Assembly: GCA_030272585.1 (NCBI GenBank)
Contig: BSYQ01000012.1
Coordinates: forward strand, 1,674,001 to 1,738,000
DNA length: 64,000 nt
Direction of reading: 5' to 3'
Origin: Bryopsis sp. KO-2023
Lineage: Eukaryota; Chlorophyta; Ulvophyceae; Bryopsidales; Bryopsidaceae
The stretch's first letter is position 1. Each line of letters opens with the position of its first letter. This document shows, piece by piece, positions 36,801-47,640 of this stretch. Under the pieces are notes generated by a model, which was given only the letters and a program-made list of their open reading frames with translations, had not been told where the DNA came from and did not search any database. Position numbers and translations under genes: made by a program.

Positions 36801-39800
36801 CACACACAGGCACCTATTTCCAAAAAAAAATATAAATGGAAAAAAAAATAATATTAATGAAAAATAAAAATAATAGAAATTCCACACAGAAAGAGAGAAA
36901 AAAAAAAAGATGCTGGGAGGAAATTGTTTGAAAAACAAGATAAAATGGGACATCCTCCTTTTCTCGTTTTCTGTTTTGCCACCCATGTAAAAAAGAAAAA
37001 AAAAAAAACGGTTGTCTGATTTCAAACGAGCCTGTTAAGGCCGTATGTATCGAGCATCCATCGATATTTGCTTTGTTTTTTGCTTTGTTTTTTTTTCCTT
37101 TCTTGAAAAAGGTGGGGGGGGGGGAGCGTTCGGAAATGAAAAACGAAAGCTGAAAGTATGTTTGTTATTTTTTAAAAACATACCTACTCCAAGTATGGAA
37201 CGGCTGGAGCACAGGATCAACTTTTTCCGCCCAGAATTTGATCGATGAAGATTCCAAAGGTATGCCGAATCCATCCAAAATGTTGCTCGATCCATCCACA
37301 GAAATCCTGATAGGAACAAAAAAAAAAAAGAACAGGAAAAAGAAACGAATAAACTACGAGATATCCTTTCTATGTTTCTTTCATAAATACGACGGAGCAG
37401 CCAGGATATTCCAAAAAAAGTGAAGGGAGGGGGTAGAAGACTGAAAAGTATGAGGAAAGAGGGAAAAAAACAAAACCCTGAAGGATTTTTACTCAGGTTC
37501 TTTTTTTTGTGTTCCAATATTTTTTCTATAATTCATATTATTATATATATATGTAAAGGTTTTTATTTTCTCTGGAGAATCCGGCAGGAAAAAAGAACTG
37601 AATAGGGATGGCAACCACTTTTTTGTTTTTGAATTCCTTCTGTTATTAGCTTTCACAGGTACCTTTTTCTTTTTTCTTTTCTTTTTTTTTTCTCACAGAT
37701 GGTACTTCAAAAATAAAGTGGAAAAAACAAGAAGTGAAAAAAATAGCATATTCTTACTTGTAATTTGTTTTTGGGAGGAAAGATGACGCAATCCTCAAGA
37801 CACCTTTATTCTCGAGCTCCAACTCAAAATCCAACTTCAAAAAAAAAACAAAAAAACACTCTTTTTTTTCAAACTATTTACTTCGAAAAAACTGAAAAAA
37901 GAAAAAAAAAACACATTGCTGGATGATTCATGGGGATATCCCCTCGACTCATCCAGAAACAAAAGCGAAGTGTGCCCTGAAACACTTCATTTAAAACAAA
38001 ACAAAAAAAGGGTTTTTTGGTAGAACCGATCGAAAAAACTACTTGGGGTGTCTTTTAATTCAATTATTTTCATTCTCTGTTTCGTTTTTTCCCCCACCTC
38101 GTCTCCATTATCCGTCGTTATAGTAAACTGTTGTTTCAATGCTTGTATGTCTGACTCAGCAGTTTTCTTCAATCCATGAGGAAGCCACATTCGAAGATAA
38201 TTCGTACCAAATGATCTGACGTCCCTGGGAAAACAAAAACAAAAACCACCACCGTTTTTCATCGATTTCCTTTTCTTCATAGATTACTTGTCATTTCGAT
38301 TTCAAATTTTCTACCTTCTTTTCTTTCCCAAATAAACAAACATAAAAAATAATTCTGTTTTTTTTCTTTGTCATCTGCTAGCACTTTTTTGGTACAGAAG
38401 AATTTTTCAGCTTCATGCAGACAGCCCACACAATCGACAATTGAGGAAGCGATTGAATCAAAGTTTTTGGGTTTGATGCGCATTGGGGGTGTTTTCAGGA
38501 GGTGGGGAATCAGATTTCGTATTTTTCTTCTTTTCTTTTTCGTTTTTTTTTTCGTTTTTTTCTTTCTTGGATCGAAAATGGATGGAGATGAGAAAGTTCT
38601 CCATTCAATTTTTTTTTTTCTTGTTGTAACGACTGTGGGTGGGTGTGGCGGTCCATTATACGAAAAAAAAAGATGTAAAATGGTTCATAAACCTCACCCG
38701 CTTCGCTGCTTCCCAAGAAAAGGAATTTTAAATCTTCTCGGACCTCCGAATTTGAATTTTTTTTCGGCTTTCAAGGGACCATTCCTTTTGCTGTACTGGA
38801 CACCTTCAGCCAAAGAAAGAACATATCTGCAAGCAAAAAAACGACAAAAACTAAGTTTCTTTGTTAATTAATTAATTGTTTTCGTTAAACAAAAGAAAAG
38901 CTCAATACATGGCCCAGCCTGAAAAACCAAACCGCCGCCATCGTTTCATAAAATGAAATCTGATTCAATTTAATTATTTACAATTATAAATTTGTTATTT
39001 TTTATTTTGTTTTATTTTTTTCCCGGAGATATACTTTGGTCGGCTCAATATTTTTACAGAAGTTAATTGGTACAACATTTTCGAACCTTTGAGCAGCTGG
39101 TTTGCTGCTTTATTGTCAGCCCTAATTAAAAAAAAATCACTTTTCAAGATGCGACCCACCCTGTTTCGAGCTGGAGATCCCCATCGATCGACACCGCGGC
39201 ACAATTATCTTCTTCCTCACTCTTTTTGGGCTCCATTTTTGGTACTTTGCACTTTCGTGGGAAAAGCAAAACAAAAGGGTAGGAGAAAAGTATAGTTAGG
39301 AATAGCCAAAATTACGAAGAGAATTGGCACGGCAATTTTTTTTCTATTTTCTGCTGAAAACCGATTGCAACACAATAGGCAAACAAATTTTATCACCGAA
39401 AATTCTCATATATCATTTGAAAAATATAAATATATATATATAAATTTGAAGTTTATCCTGGAGGTAACTGATTTACCCCATCTGCAAAAAAAGAACAGCT
39501 TACACCTAGATGTTATACATTCTAGTGCGTATTTCCCCCTGTCCACTATTTCTTCTTTTTTTTTTCAGCCGCCTTTTCCCCAATAATGAAATTCCACTAC
39601 TCATCCAGAAGAATTATTGTTAATTTTTTGTTCAACAGAATAATAATTGCAAACGACAGGTGCAGACACACACACACATTCAATATTTTCTTGTTTTGAT
39701 ATTGGTTTGTCTTTGTTCGTTTTCATGCATGATAAAGATCTAGAAAGCAAATGTGAAAATATTTTTCTTACTCTGAGGCAGGGCTTTGGGGAAACATGTC

Positions 39801-41960
39801 CGCCAGACTTAGGACCACAAGGTTGCACTTTGACCCCCAACCCTTCGACCGGCTCCTTGGAAGTACCAATAAAAACCTGAAAACACACACATGAAAATGA
39901 GCAACCTCTTCTCTTTCATTTGGTTTTTGAATGCACCCACCCCACAAACCCTCTTTTCATTTTTTTTTTCAAATTTGAGAATTCTGAGGCTGATAAGAAT
40001 GCTATTATAAATAACGCTCTGTGTTCTTGCAAGAGAAACACAGGGGGGGGGGGAATCTGGACTTTCAGCTTTAAATGTATTTTTATTTTTAGATTTATCA
40101 GATTTTTTAAATATATTTTTATTTTTAGATTTTTCAGATTTTTTAGAATTTTTTTTTCCCGCACTCGACATTTACAATGAATGTACCTTCTACTTGTGTT
40201 CCTATTGTGCTTTTTTTCCCCCTTACCTTCAAGTTTTCTTGCAGGGCTGTCAAGGAAACTTTGGTGTTGAATTTCAGCTTGATCACGCCTGGGCACAGAG
40301 GTAAAGGGGAAAAATTCATTAAAAAAAAAAGACGACTTGAAAAAAAAAAATTAAAAACCGCCACAACACACTCAGAAAAACAACAAGGATCCGAACAATA
40401 AACAGCCTTGACTTGCACCCAAACATCCTCGGAAAGAAAAGAAAAATGCCCTGAGAATTCTTTGTTTATTGATTTTTATTTTTATTTTTTAACCCTGTGG
40501 CTTCTTCTTAAAAAGTCAAAATTTTCCTTTTTTCGTGTATAAAAGGGGTGACTCAACCAAATTAGGTTTATGACTCACCATCAGGTGGGAATTCTGGCAG
40601 TATGTCAGACGGCAGGCCAATGTTAGGATGCCATTGATTATCGGTAAGATTGACTGCCTTTTCAGACTGCACACTTCCAATATCCATGCTCAAAGAGGGC
40701 GTGGTTAAAATGACAGATCCTTCATTTCCCTCCGATTGAAACAAAATTCCTGCCAAGAAAAAACAAAAAGTAAAAACAACCTTCCAGACAGGACATATGA
40801 AGGGAAGAGTATCATATTTTCAAATTTGCAGCATAAGGATTTTACGGGACCTAACCCACATTCCCATTTCCGTTTCAAAACGCTGGATCAACTTGTTGAC
40901 AAATCACATAAAGCATCAAGGAAATTTCAGCCCTAGGAACCTTGTATCAAATTATAGAGCAAGTAAACCTACCGTCATATGTTGTCAGTTTTTTGTTAAA
41001 TGTAAATTTGACCTCAGAATCCAACGGCCAACTGCCATCGGGATCCCATCTGGCAGTGTAAGTGGTAACCCATCGAAATCGACCAGGAACAGCAGGCTCC
41101 AGAAGAAAGGGAACCTGCAGCAATTGAATCACACCCCAAAAAGGTGAGAAAGCCGTGCTACCTCATAAACAAGACGGTTCATGCATATCGCTGTCACATT
41201 GCAGTGAACTGTGGCTATATTCCCCTGAATTTCTGGCACTGCATTTAGCATATACATATATGGGCTGGTGTTACTGGTCCGATGTTGGAAGTGGCTACAA
41301 TGTTGAAAAACATCTCTCAAGTCTGGGGGCTGAGTCAATTATCCAAATGCTGGTCCTCCCACCTTGTCGTCTGGCAGCGATGTCACTCCAAAATCTTGAC
41401 CCAAAGCAATCACAGATCGGGAAAAGACAACCTGAAACAATGCACCAGCAAAATCTTTTAAAATCAGAGGATTGCATCTTTTCGATCAAATTGTGCGTCA
41501 TGATGTAATGACTTTCGAAAAAGAGTGAGAAGAAACAATCAATCAATTACAGCAAAAAGAGGTCATCGCCCCCCATGAAAAGAGTGAGAAAAAACACTGG
41601 CAGCGATCGCCCGTTCCCATGCAGATGATCTTCATCGTTTCGTGGGTGATCACGACGCAAAAGAGTGAGGCCGTGTCGTGGTGCGGCGTGAATTTCTGGC
41701 GATCAAATCAAAGATTACACACACAGAAGCCTTTCGGCCTCTATTTCGGGCAATGGAGACGCACCGTGAGCGCTTGTTGGTCCTGTACTGCCAATCGCTC
41801 CGTGCCATCGGCGAGGTTCGAGGGGGTGGTCACACGGACCTTCAAAGGAAGCTCGCTGGACAGGAAGCCTCCGCCCTCCACCGCCTTATTGGATTCCTCC
41901 TGGAAGGCTCGCGCCGAGCAGATCCACGTCGTCAACAGCAGAATCGTTACCCACACCCCT
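25212..41960 (-). CDS. Alpha-2-macroglobulin family protein, about 35 exons, about 2,100 aa, EGF-like tail, no thioester
   Basis: The whole-gene span; exon groups are listed separately. The order of parts on the minus strand is: signal peptide, macroglobulin-type beta domains, a segment with LILDRKLVKPGESLHIKG (the DR-x-YRPGE-like signature of bacterial-type A2Ms), AVDKAIL, a glycine-rich bait-like insert, FTAPDNLGTFNIRAYVAT, PSAPRFARVGDEFEAGAVVT, an alpha-helical toroid, a receptor-binding-like beta domain, and a C-terminal EGF-like module. This order matches bacterial and protist A2Ms better than the vertebrate type. Family proteins trap proteases outside the cell or in the periplasm. The toroid shows no GCxEQ thioester motif; the corresponding place reads IYESNP-DHKCPIDATFAL. 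The initiator Met is not found: the signal-peptide exon has an in-frame stop just upstream of its apparent acceptor, so a short first exon probably lies above 41960. Confidence 0.85.
28146..28965 (-). CDS. A2M-like gene, glycine-rich bait-like exon and following MG domain
   Basis: Exon 28965-28669 starts LQLFGSGGGGGVGRGGRGWG, continues through Gly/Ser/His/Arg/Pro-rich sequence (about 60 residues), then reads VRVLEDFVSTALFETVIAEG and FTAPDNLGTFNIRAYVATG. This is the fTlPDnlttw signature that follows the bait region in A2Ms. Exon 28466-28146 reads ANEKYGSVERELIVRRAISL then TPSAPRFARVGDEFEAGAVV. The disordered insert is placed where a protease-accessible bait would be. That it works as bait is inference. 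Confidence 0.8.
29512..33561 (-). CDS. A2M-like gene, central exons up to the bait region
   Basis: Exons 33561-33462, 32961-32775, 32276-32038, 31647-31512, 31161-31014, 30736-30527, 30180-29839 and 29595-29512. Landmarks are AKPDSKVEIKITAESFIGAA; VGDRLKFGIENPYRNAQALV (compare the pGd.a...i.sPf..A motif of the family); VMPIKDISLHEFSIDLGENC; and VTVIAVDKAILESLPYALKD, which corresponds to the conserved aaVDeaiL segment followed by the raL.V..D region. Introns are AT-rich, with a CA microsatellite in one (30737-30801). Confidence 0.8.
30737..30801. repeat. (CA)n microsatellite
   Basis: About 30 CA units in an A2M-like gene intron, directly upstream (gene sense) of the exon starting at 30736, so the tract lies at the 3' splice site. 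On the gene strand it is a (TG)n run just before the acceptor, which can influence splicing in other systems. Confidence 0.9.
34034..35700 (-). CDS. A2M-like gene, bacterial-type MG signature exons
   Basis: Exons 35700-35541, 34946-34730 and 34295-34034. The first has LILGSKNGQSIMWVTSMKTG then KPVQGAKVSVFDSR, matching the vWVTsL.tGkPV.gA.V pattern of bacterial-type A2Ms. The second ends SLILDRKLVKPGESLHIKG, the diagnostic DR..YRPGE.v..KG-like motif. The third contains FGSFQLEVPVPKNALSKRHN and then NFVVGNPRPPTVGLTVDAPR, the following MG domain. Together these are the strongest family evidence in the N-terminal half. Confidence 0.85.
36136..38826 (-). CDS. A2M-like gene, second exon group
   Basis: Exons 38826-38698, 38224-38098, 37834-37758, 37306-37188, about 36757-36660 (its 3' part unresolved, possibly a further small exon near 36575-36541) and 36238-36136. 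Readings are YVLSLAEGVQYSKRNGPLKA, DVRSFGTNYLRMWLPHGLKK, LDFELELENKGVLRIASSFL, ISVDGSSNILDGFGIPLESS, YAIFEAGEDWGRKIVAA and AILEQKNPGSTEVAEIDIEK. An additional minus-strand open stretch at 38483-38365 (RIKPKNFDSIASSIVDCVGC and onward) is rich in Cys. It may be another exon, but I found no clear acceptor. Confidence 0.65.
39058..41960 (-). CDS. A2M-like gene, N-terminal exons (signal peptide and first beta domains)
   Basis: Exons 41960-41765, 41431-41363, 41238-41162, 41114-40973, 40749-40579, 40288-40227, 39876-39772, about 39241-39160 and 39121-39058. Each has AG/GT borders, and the junctions I checked keep phase (for example DG at 40579/40288). The first exon reads GVWVTILLLTTWICSARA then FQEES, a signal peptide. 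Later parts include VPFLLEPAVPGRFRWVTTYT, GILFQSEGNEGSVILTTPSL and VFIGTSKEPVEGLGVKVQPC, all beta-rich. These parts are hard to assign to named MG domains. Limits of the 39241 exon are uncertain at its 5' edge. Confidence 0.7.
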
Positions 41961-43122
41961 GACGAGCCAACACAGTGTTTTCACGCTGGGGATTCGAACA
42001 GAACGCGGAGGAGGGAAACCGAAACCAAGAGGAAAACGATGAACTCACGCCCGACGTCTTTGTGACGGCGAGATTCGCTACATTTTTGTTTCGGAGTTTT
42101 CGCTATGTGTGTGCGTGTGTTCCTTCCGCTTCTGTTACGTTCCTGTCACTATCAAAGCGTCACGCTACCTCGTGATGCATTCGGGCTGCCTCGAGGCAAG
42201 GGCTGTCGCTGACGTTTCATAGTACTTCCTTGCCGGCTTCCGTGATGGGGAGGGTACTCAGGCCATGAACGTAAGCATCGACTTACATCTTAAGTATCGG
42301 AAGGTCTTTTCTTTTACTCCACAGTTGGTTGATGCCGCAGTCAGCGAATCGAATTCATTCGTGTTACTCTTTCACGCAGTCAGTCACCGCGGGGCGACTC
42401 ATCGAGCATGCTGAGTATGGACGTGGGTGCTGCATGGTGGCGACCACTGACGCATGGGGGCTATGATCTAAAAACAAAGATGACAACATGCGAAGATGCC
42501 GCCCGCCAGCACTAAACCTTGATCTTAAAACCTCGATGAGTGTTCAATCAATCAATATTACATGCACGAAAGCCCAGAAGCCCAATGTGGCAGTGGGAGG
42601 CGACAGATTTGCGATGAAGGAAAATCACCATAAAATTCGGTAATACCTTGAAACTCTCCAAAAGATTCATACATAGTCACCTTACTGGTGTGAAAAGGGC
42701 AATTAATGGAAAAAAGGAGGAGGAATGTTGTCAATATGAGTAGTGGAAGTAGGGACATTTATTAAGGGAAATGGGGGGGATTCGAACAGGAACAGTGAAC
42801 GATTGTGAACAGTCAGGTGTCAGCGTAAACGTAACGGCGCAGCAGTTATAACTGTAAGCTGCGCCGTTTCAGCTGACATCTCAGCGAAGGAGTTTTGGCG
42901 GGGACGACGAACGGTCGCACGCCAGAAACTCGCAAACGGTGAAAAGAGCAAAGTTGTATCCTTGTAAACGCACATATTTACAGCGAGTCGCTAAACAAAG
43001 CTTGTACTCGAGAGGTGTTCCAACCGTTAAGAGTGAAACGGCGTCGAGTGGACGTCCGTAACTGAAAAAACCAAAGCGAAGAGTGTCGACAGACAGGAGA
43101 CGTCTGTGCGAAACGAGATAAG
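41961..43122. other. Upstream region of the A2M-like gene and of the retroelement reading frame
   Basis: I find no convincing ATG exon for the A2M-like gene here, though it must lie in or beyond this region. At 42831-42869 an imperfect-loop hairpin (AACGGCGCAGC ... GCTGCGCCGTT, 11-bp perfect stem) lies about 250 bp before the first retroelement frame, in what may be its leader. No LTR with a partner downstream of the pol remains was found. Confidence 0.45.
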
Positions 43123-44631
43123 ATGAGAACAACACAACATGGTTTCGGAGCCCGAAAGATAGGGAGAGTGGTAGGCCTTTTGTTGATCGCCCTGATATCA
43201 GTAGATGCGCAGAACGTGTTTACGCAAGGGTATGTCGACGAAGTGAGGGAGATACAAGGATTGCGTGAGGAGATTGATCGCGTGAGGGAATGGCGGGGGG
43301 AAGAGCGCGTGGCCTGGACGTCCGAGGTAGCGGACGCGCAGAAGTCTGGAGTAAAGACTAGTGGTTCGCACTTTGTGAGCGATGCTGCAGAAGCGAAGGC
43401 AAAGGAACGCGAAAAGAGAAAAGAAAGCGTTTTGGCGGGGATTGAAGAGAAGGAGCCGCTAAAGAGTTCAAGTGCGTGGGCGTGGCTTTTTGGCGAGAAA
43501 CGTCAGAAGGTAGTAGTAGTGAAGGGGTGCGTTTCAGTCACGTGCTGTTCGCGCCTAATTATGGAATTCGCGCAGTCGGTTATTACGTTGGCATTGGAGC
43601 ACTTGGGTGCGTTTTTCGGAGATCCTTTACGATATATTCAAGAAGGATATGAATTGATGATACCTGAATTGAGGGAAAACCTGGGCATTCTGTCCAAGGC
43701 ATTGGGATGGTTTTTTTTTATGATGGCATTGAATGTTGTGGCATATCTTTATTTGTACCTCTCAAACCTGAAAAAAGTGGCAGTAGATTGTGCTAGGTGG
43801 AGTTTGAAGCTGCCTTTGATGTTATTCATCTCAAAGGTTATTATTAAGCTGTGGAATTTGATGGTTAAGACACTAAGGGTGTCGAAGATGGGACGTGATG
43901 GTGGTGACAAGACTGCTGAAGAGATACGAAGTTTGAAAAATGAATTACAGGCTCAGAGTAAGATGTTCAAGGAAATGATGGAAAATAATGGAGGTGGTCG
44001 GACTGAGCGACCATACCGCCCGACATGTGGAAACTGTGGTAGCAAAATTCACAGAACAGCTGACTGTACTGAGCCAAGGCGATGCTTATGGTGTGGTAGC
44101 AAAGAACATGGGATCCAACGTTGTCCGAAGAAGGCACAAGGAGTGCCTAAGTCCTTTTTTCCAAAGGTACACTTTGCTGGGAATGCAGATCGAACCGGTG
44201 ACCCCTCTGACTCAAGGATGGAACATGAAAACAGCCTGATGTACACTCCTATTGTGCTTGGTGGAAGGGCCGTTAAGTCTTGTTTAATAGACACTGGGGC
44301 AGAAGTAAACATCCTATCGTCAGCTGAGTGCGTAAGGCACGGAATCCCTTATGAGTCGGTTACAGGGGAGCACATTATTGGAGTCAGTGGAGAACAGAGT
44401 CCGATATTGGGGCGTACTGTGTTGGAGGCTGTGGTGGGCCCGGCAGACCCCACTCCCTTGGAGTTTTTCGTGGTGATGAACGTGACTAGCACTTTGCTTG
44501 GGCTGCCTGGGCTGCGTGCATGCAAGCTTTCGGTGGATTGCGAGCGTGGCGAACTGAAATGCGAGTCGCATTATGCGAGTCGCATTATGCGACGCCACTG
44601 GACGACGAGTGAACTTCACTCAGTTTTTTGA
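43123..44631 (+). CDS. Retroelement Gag-protease reading frame, 502 aa (fossil)
   Basis: Residues about 16-27 form a hydrophobic signal-like stretch (GRVVGLLLIALISVDA). A second hydrophobic span is near residues 193-212 (LGWFFFMMALNVVAYLYLYL). CCHC knuckles are at about 302-315 and 320-333 (CGNCGSKIHRTADC, CLWCGSKEHGIQRC). The protease has IDTGAEVNILS near 388-398, followed by a typical LLGLPGLRACKLSVDC end. Membrane segments in a Gag-like protein are unusual. The following RT frame begins about 40 bp after this frame ends; families of this type commonly express pol by frameshift or read-through. Confidence 0.75.
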   Translation: MRTTQHGFGARKIGRVVGLLLIALISVDAQNVFTQGYVDEVREIQGLREEIDRVREWRGEERVAWTSEVADAQKSGVKTSGSHFVSDAAEAKAKEREKRKESVLAGIEEKEPLKSSSAWAWLFGEKRQKVVVVKGCVSVTCCSRLIMEFAQSVITLALEHLGAFFGDPLRYIQEGYELMIPELRENLGILSKALGWFFFMMALNVVAYLYLYLSNLKKVAVDCARWSLKLPLMLFISKVIIKLWNLMVKTLRVSKMGRDGGDKTAEEIRSLKNELQAQSKMFKEMMENNGGGRTERPYRPTCGNCGSKIHRTADCTEPRRCLWCGSKEHGIQRCPKKAQGVPKSFFPKVHFAGNADRTGDPSDSRMEHENSLMYTPIVLGGRAVKSCLIDTGAEVNILSSAECVRHGIPYESVTGEHIIGVSGEQSPILGRTVLEAVVGPADPTPLEFFVVMNVTSTLLGLPGLRACKLSVDCERGELKCESHYASRIMRRHWTTSELHSVF

Positions 44632-44670
44632 CTTCTGAGTGGCCCCCCTTTCGACAGGAAGGGGGGTTTT

Positions 44671-45597
44671 GTGGAGCTGGCAGTTCAGTGGGAGCCTGAG
44701 AAGGGACATGGCTTTACGCTGAAGGATGATTGTGTGCAAGTGTTAAGTGGAAAGGCACGTTTCATACCGCCGCAGACGTGGACGAAACTATACTTGCCCT
44801 TTTCAATGACTATTCTGGGCACTGTAACACTGGTTAGTGCAATACACAGGGCCTGTGTGATTTCTGGTGTGTCTTCGACACCTGGCGAACAAATGCGCAT
44901 GGATGTGTATAATGCGTCAGATAAAGTACTGACGTTGACGCCCACCACACCCGTGATTAACATTTCTGGTGTGGAAGAGTTAAGGATCACGGGGGGAACA
45001 ATGCATGCAAAAAGAGCCAATACATGCAAACTGGAGATAACTGGGGAAACTCTAAGGAAGGAGATCTGCGTGAGATTTCCTATTGTTTTTGACCATGAAG
45101 CACATGAGATAACAGAAAAGATGGCGGAAATGGCCATCAGGAGAAATGAAGTACCTTTCCCTGAACCACCCGAACTGGGAGTACGAACACAATACGCGCT
45201 GTCCAGCGCGTCAGGAAGGAGTGTTGTACAAGCTATACTGGAGGAATACGAGAAGAAAGGATACCTAATATCAGCGTCGAAATCTGAGTCAATATACCTC
45301 TCACCTTTACTGCCGGTACTGAAGCCGAATGGAAAAGTAAGACTCACGAACGATTACAGAAAACTCAATGGATATTTCAGGACTGGTGGTACTCCCGTCA
45401 CCTCACACGCTGACTCATGGACCAAACTGTGGGAGATTGATCCCGAATGGCAGTACTTTGCCAAGGTGGATCTAAAAGATGCTTTTTTTAGCATCCCCCT
45501 ATCAGACGAAATCCAACGCTATTTCGGTTTCACCTTCGGAGATCGTACTTTCGTATGGAAAAGATTGCCCCAAGGTTTTCTGTGGGCATCAAGTTGA
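44671..45597 (+). CDS. Retroelement reverse transcriptase, N-terminal part (fossil)
   Basis: Contains the RT motifs VLKPNGKVRLTNDYRKLN, YFAKVDLKDAFFSIPLSDEI and FVWKRLPQGFLWASS. The remaining RT, with a FADD box, and the RNase H (LETDWSTGFAGYLLFAQ, MTIRTDNLALCEKL) lie beyond inserted DNA elements near 47590-47640 and 47825-48540. Confidence 0.8.
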   Translation: MELAVQWEPEKGHGFTLKDDCVQVLSGKARFIPPQTWTKLYLPFSMTILGTVTLVSAIHRACVISGVSSTPGEQMRMDVYNASDKVLTLTPTTPVINISGVEELRITGGTMHAKRANTCKLEITGETLRKEICVRFPIVFDHEAHEITEKMAEMAIRRNEVPFPEPPELGVRTQYALSSASGRSVVQAILEEYEKKGYLISASKSESIYLSPLLPVLKPNGKVRLTNDYRKLNGYFRTGGTPVTSHADSWTKLWEIDPEWQYFAKVDLKDAFFSIPLSDEIQRYFGFTFGDRTFVWKRLPQGFLWASS

Positions 45598-45631
45598 TGC
45601 CATCAACCTTGTTTTCTGAGAGGGCTGCTGA

Positions 45632-47577
45632 CATACCAGGGATGGTGATAGGCAGAGCTGGGCTGTACCGTAACGACCCCCAAAACACGGTGCGAACCGT
45701 ACCGTACCGTACCGTACCGTACCGTACCGTAAGGGGTCGTTACGGTACGGTACGGTATCGGATATTTTCACGTTACGGTACAACATCGGTACCGGGTCGG
45801 TACAATACGTTGTCGCCAATGACCGGCACCCGTTAAAGGGTCGTTGTTGCAACGTGTCACTAGCGTTGTTGTACCGCCCTAGACGGTTCGAGTAACGATG
45901 TTCGTTACAACAACGTAATGACGTTGCAATAACGTCATGTGGATGACGTACAAAGTGACCCCCGCAGGGTCCCCAGAACCCAAAAGAACCGAGTGAGATT
46001 CGAACACCGTACCGCACGGTGTCAAGTCATCTACACTGAACGCTAAGCCAAGTGGACCACGATGATTCTGTGGTTGTTGCAATAATATACCCTAATTTCA
46101 CAGAATTACAAACAGATTAAGGTATATCACCGCAACAGCCACAAAATCATCGTGGTCCACCTGGCTTAGTGCTCAGTGTAGATGACTCGACACCGTGCGG
46201 TACGGTGTTCGAATCTCACTTGGTTCCCTTGGGTTTTGGGGACCCTGCGGGGGTCACTTTGTACGTCATCCACATGACGTTACTGCAACGCCATTACGTT
46301 GTTGTACCGACCTGGCCGTTGTTGTAACGTGTTATCGTTACACGTAACGCAACCGATCGTTGTTGTAACGTCTTGCCTCGGTGCGGACGTTATAGCAGCC
46401 GGCGTAGACGTTACTGATAACGTACTGCGTTACAACAACGCTTTGGCGTTACAGTAACGTCGGATCGTTGTTGTACCGACTGGGTCGTTGTTGTAACGTG
46501 TGCAACGTGCTGTAACGTCCGGTCGGTGCGTGCACCGACCGTACATGTTACTGTACCGACCCTGTGCGTTACGGTACGGTGCGTTACAAACGGGTTACTG
46601 CCCAGCTCTGGTGATAGGTAATGATCGACCACCCAGAACACTGTACTGATGAGGTCAAACACCTGATCTGACCTGACAGTTACCTTAAGGGAATGAAACT
46701 GGTCATAGTCGGTTTTTGACCGATTTTTTAAAAACCGATCAAGATCGGCCCGATTAATCGGATCGGCCGACTTGATCGGGATCGGCATCATGATCGGCGA
46801 CCGATCATCGATTATGATCGGCAAATCGGTCACGCCGACCATGATCGATGATCGGTCACCGATCATGATGCCGATCTGATCGAGTCGGCCGATCGTGACC
46901 GACTCAATCGGGCCGATCAAGATCGGTCGTACTCCAACCAATCGGCACTTGATCGGAAGCGCTCCGATCATGATCGGTTGATCGGAATTTGATTTTAGAT
47001 CCCGATTATGATCGGTATTTTTGGAAATGCCGACAAGTCGCCGCCCACAGGTGTTTTTGAGGTGAGGGGATTCGAACCTAGGACCTAACGGACTGGAAAC
47101 AGTTACATTAACGCTTGGACCACTCGGAGCCACGGTTGGTAGGTCATCCGTGTCATTATATACGTGATCTGTCAGTCCGACAAACTGAGGTATATAGTGA
47201 CACGGATGACCTACCAACCGTGGCTCCGAGTGGTCCAAGCGTTAATGCATCTGTCTCCAATCCGTTAGGTCCTTGGTTCGAATCCTCTCACCTTAGAAAC
47301 ACCAACGGGTGGTGACTTGTCGGCATTTCCAAAAATACCGATTAAATCGGCTCAGTGCCGATCTCGATCACCGATCCGATCTTGGTCCCCGATCTAGTCG
47401 ATCAATTTTGATTTTGATTTTGATCAATTTTCAAATCGGACCGATTTTGATCGGCCGATCATTCGATGATCGGCATGATCGGTTGATCGGTTGATCGGTG
47501 ATGATCGGTGATCGGGATCGGGATCGGCCGCCCAGATGATCGGAAACCGATCAAATCGGGATCGGATCCCTGGTATG
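45632..47577. mobile_element. GATCGG-family hAT-like element, copy 1, contains another element
   Basis: Ends CATACCAGGGAT / ...CCCTGGTATG with target duplication GCTGCTGA (45624-45631, 47578-47585). The body is almost entirely GATCGG/CCGATC motifs. The centre holds two tRNA-like modules head to head (about 47061-47134 minus, 47217-47290 plus), each with an A-box-like GAGTGGTCCAAGCG and B box GGTTCGAATCC, separated by an inverted spacer. The GTTGTAACG element at 45653-46610 sits 21 bp inside its left end. Excluding that, it is about 0.98 kb. Confidence 0.85.
45653..46610. mobile_element. hAT-like MITE, GTTGTAACG family, nested in the GATCGG element
   Basis: 958 bp. TIR CAGAGCTGGGC / GCCCAGCTCTG, target duplication GTGATAGG (45645-45652, 46611-46618). 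It has a (GTACC)n-like stretch on the left, then GTTGTAACG/CGTTACAAC motifs. Two tRNA-like modules face each other (about 45975-46065 minus, 46145-46230 plus) with GGCTTAGTGCTCAGTG and GTTCGAATC boxes. No coding capacity. Confidence 0.85.
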
Positions 47578-47640
47578 GCTGCTGAGGTGGTAGCAGGTTT
47601 AGCTGTACAGTTTGCGGATGACCTACTGGTGGGCGCCAGG

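Noticed and set aside
41741-41956. A2M start at the first codon of the apparent ORF
   Set aside because: That codon is GTG, not ATG, and a splice acceptor lies just upstream; a separate first exon is more likely.
42770-43122. 5' LTR of the Ty3/Gypsy-like element
   Set aside because: No matching copy after the integrase region and no clear TG...CA pair with target duplication.
46411-47238. 275-codon minus-strand ORF as a gene
   Set aside because: It lies across MITE motif repeats and tRNA-like modules; the apparent protein is translated repeat.
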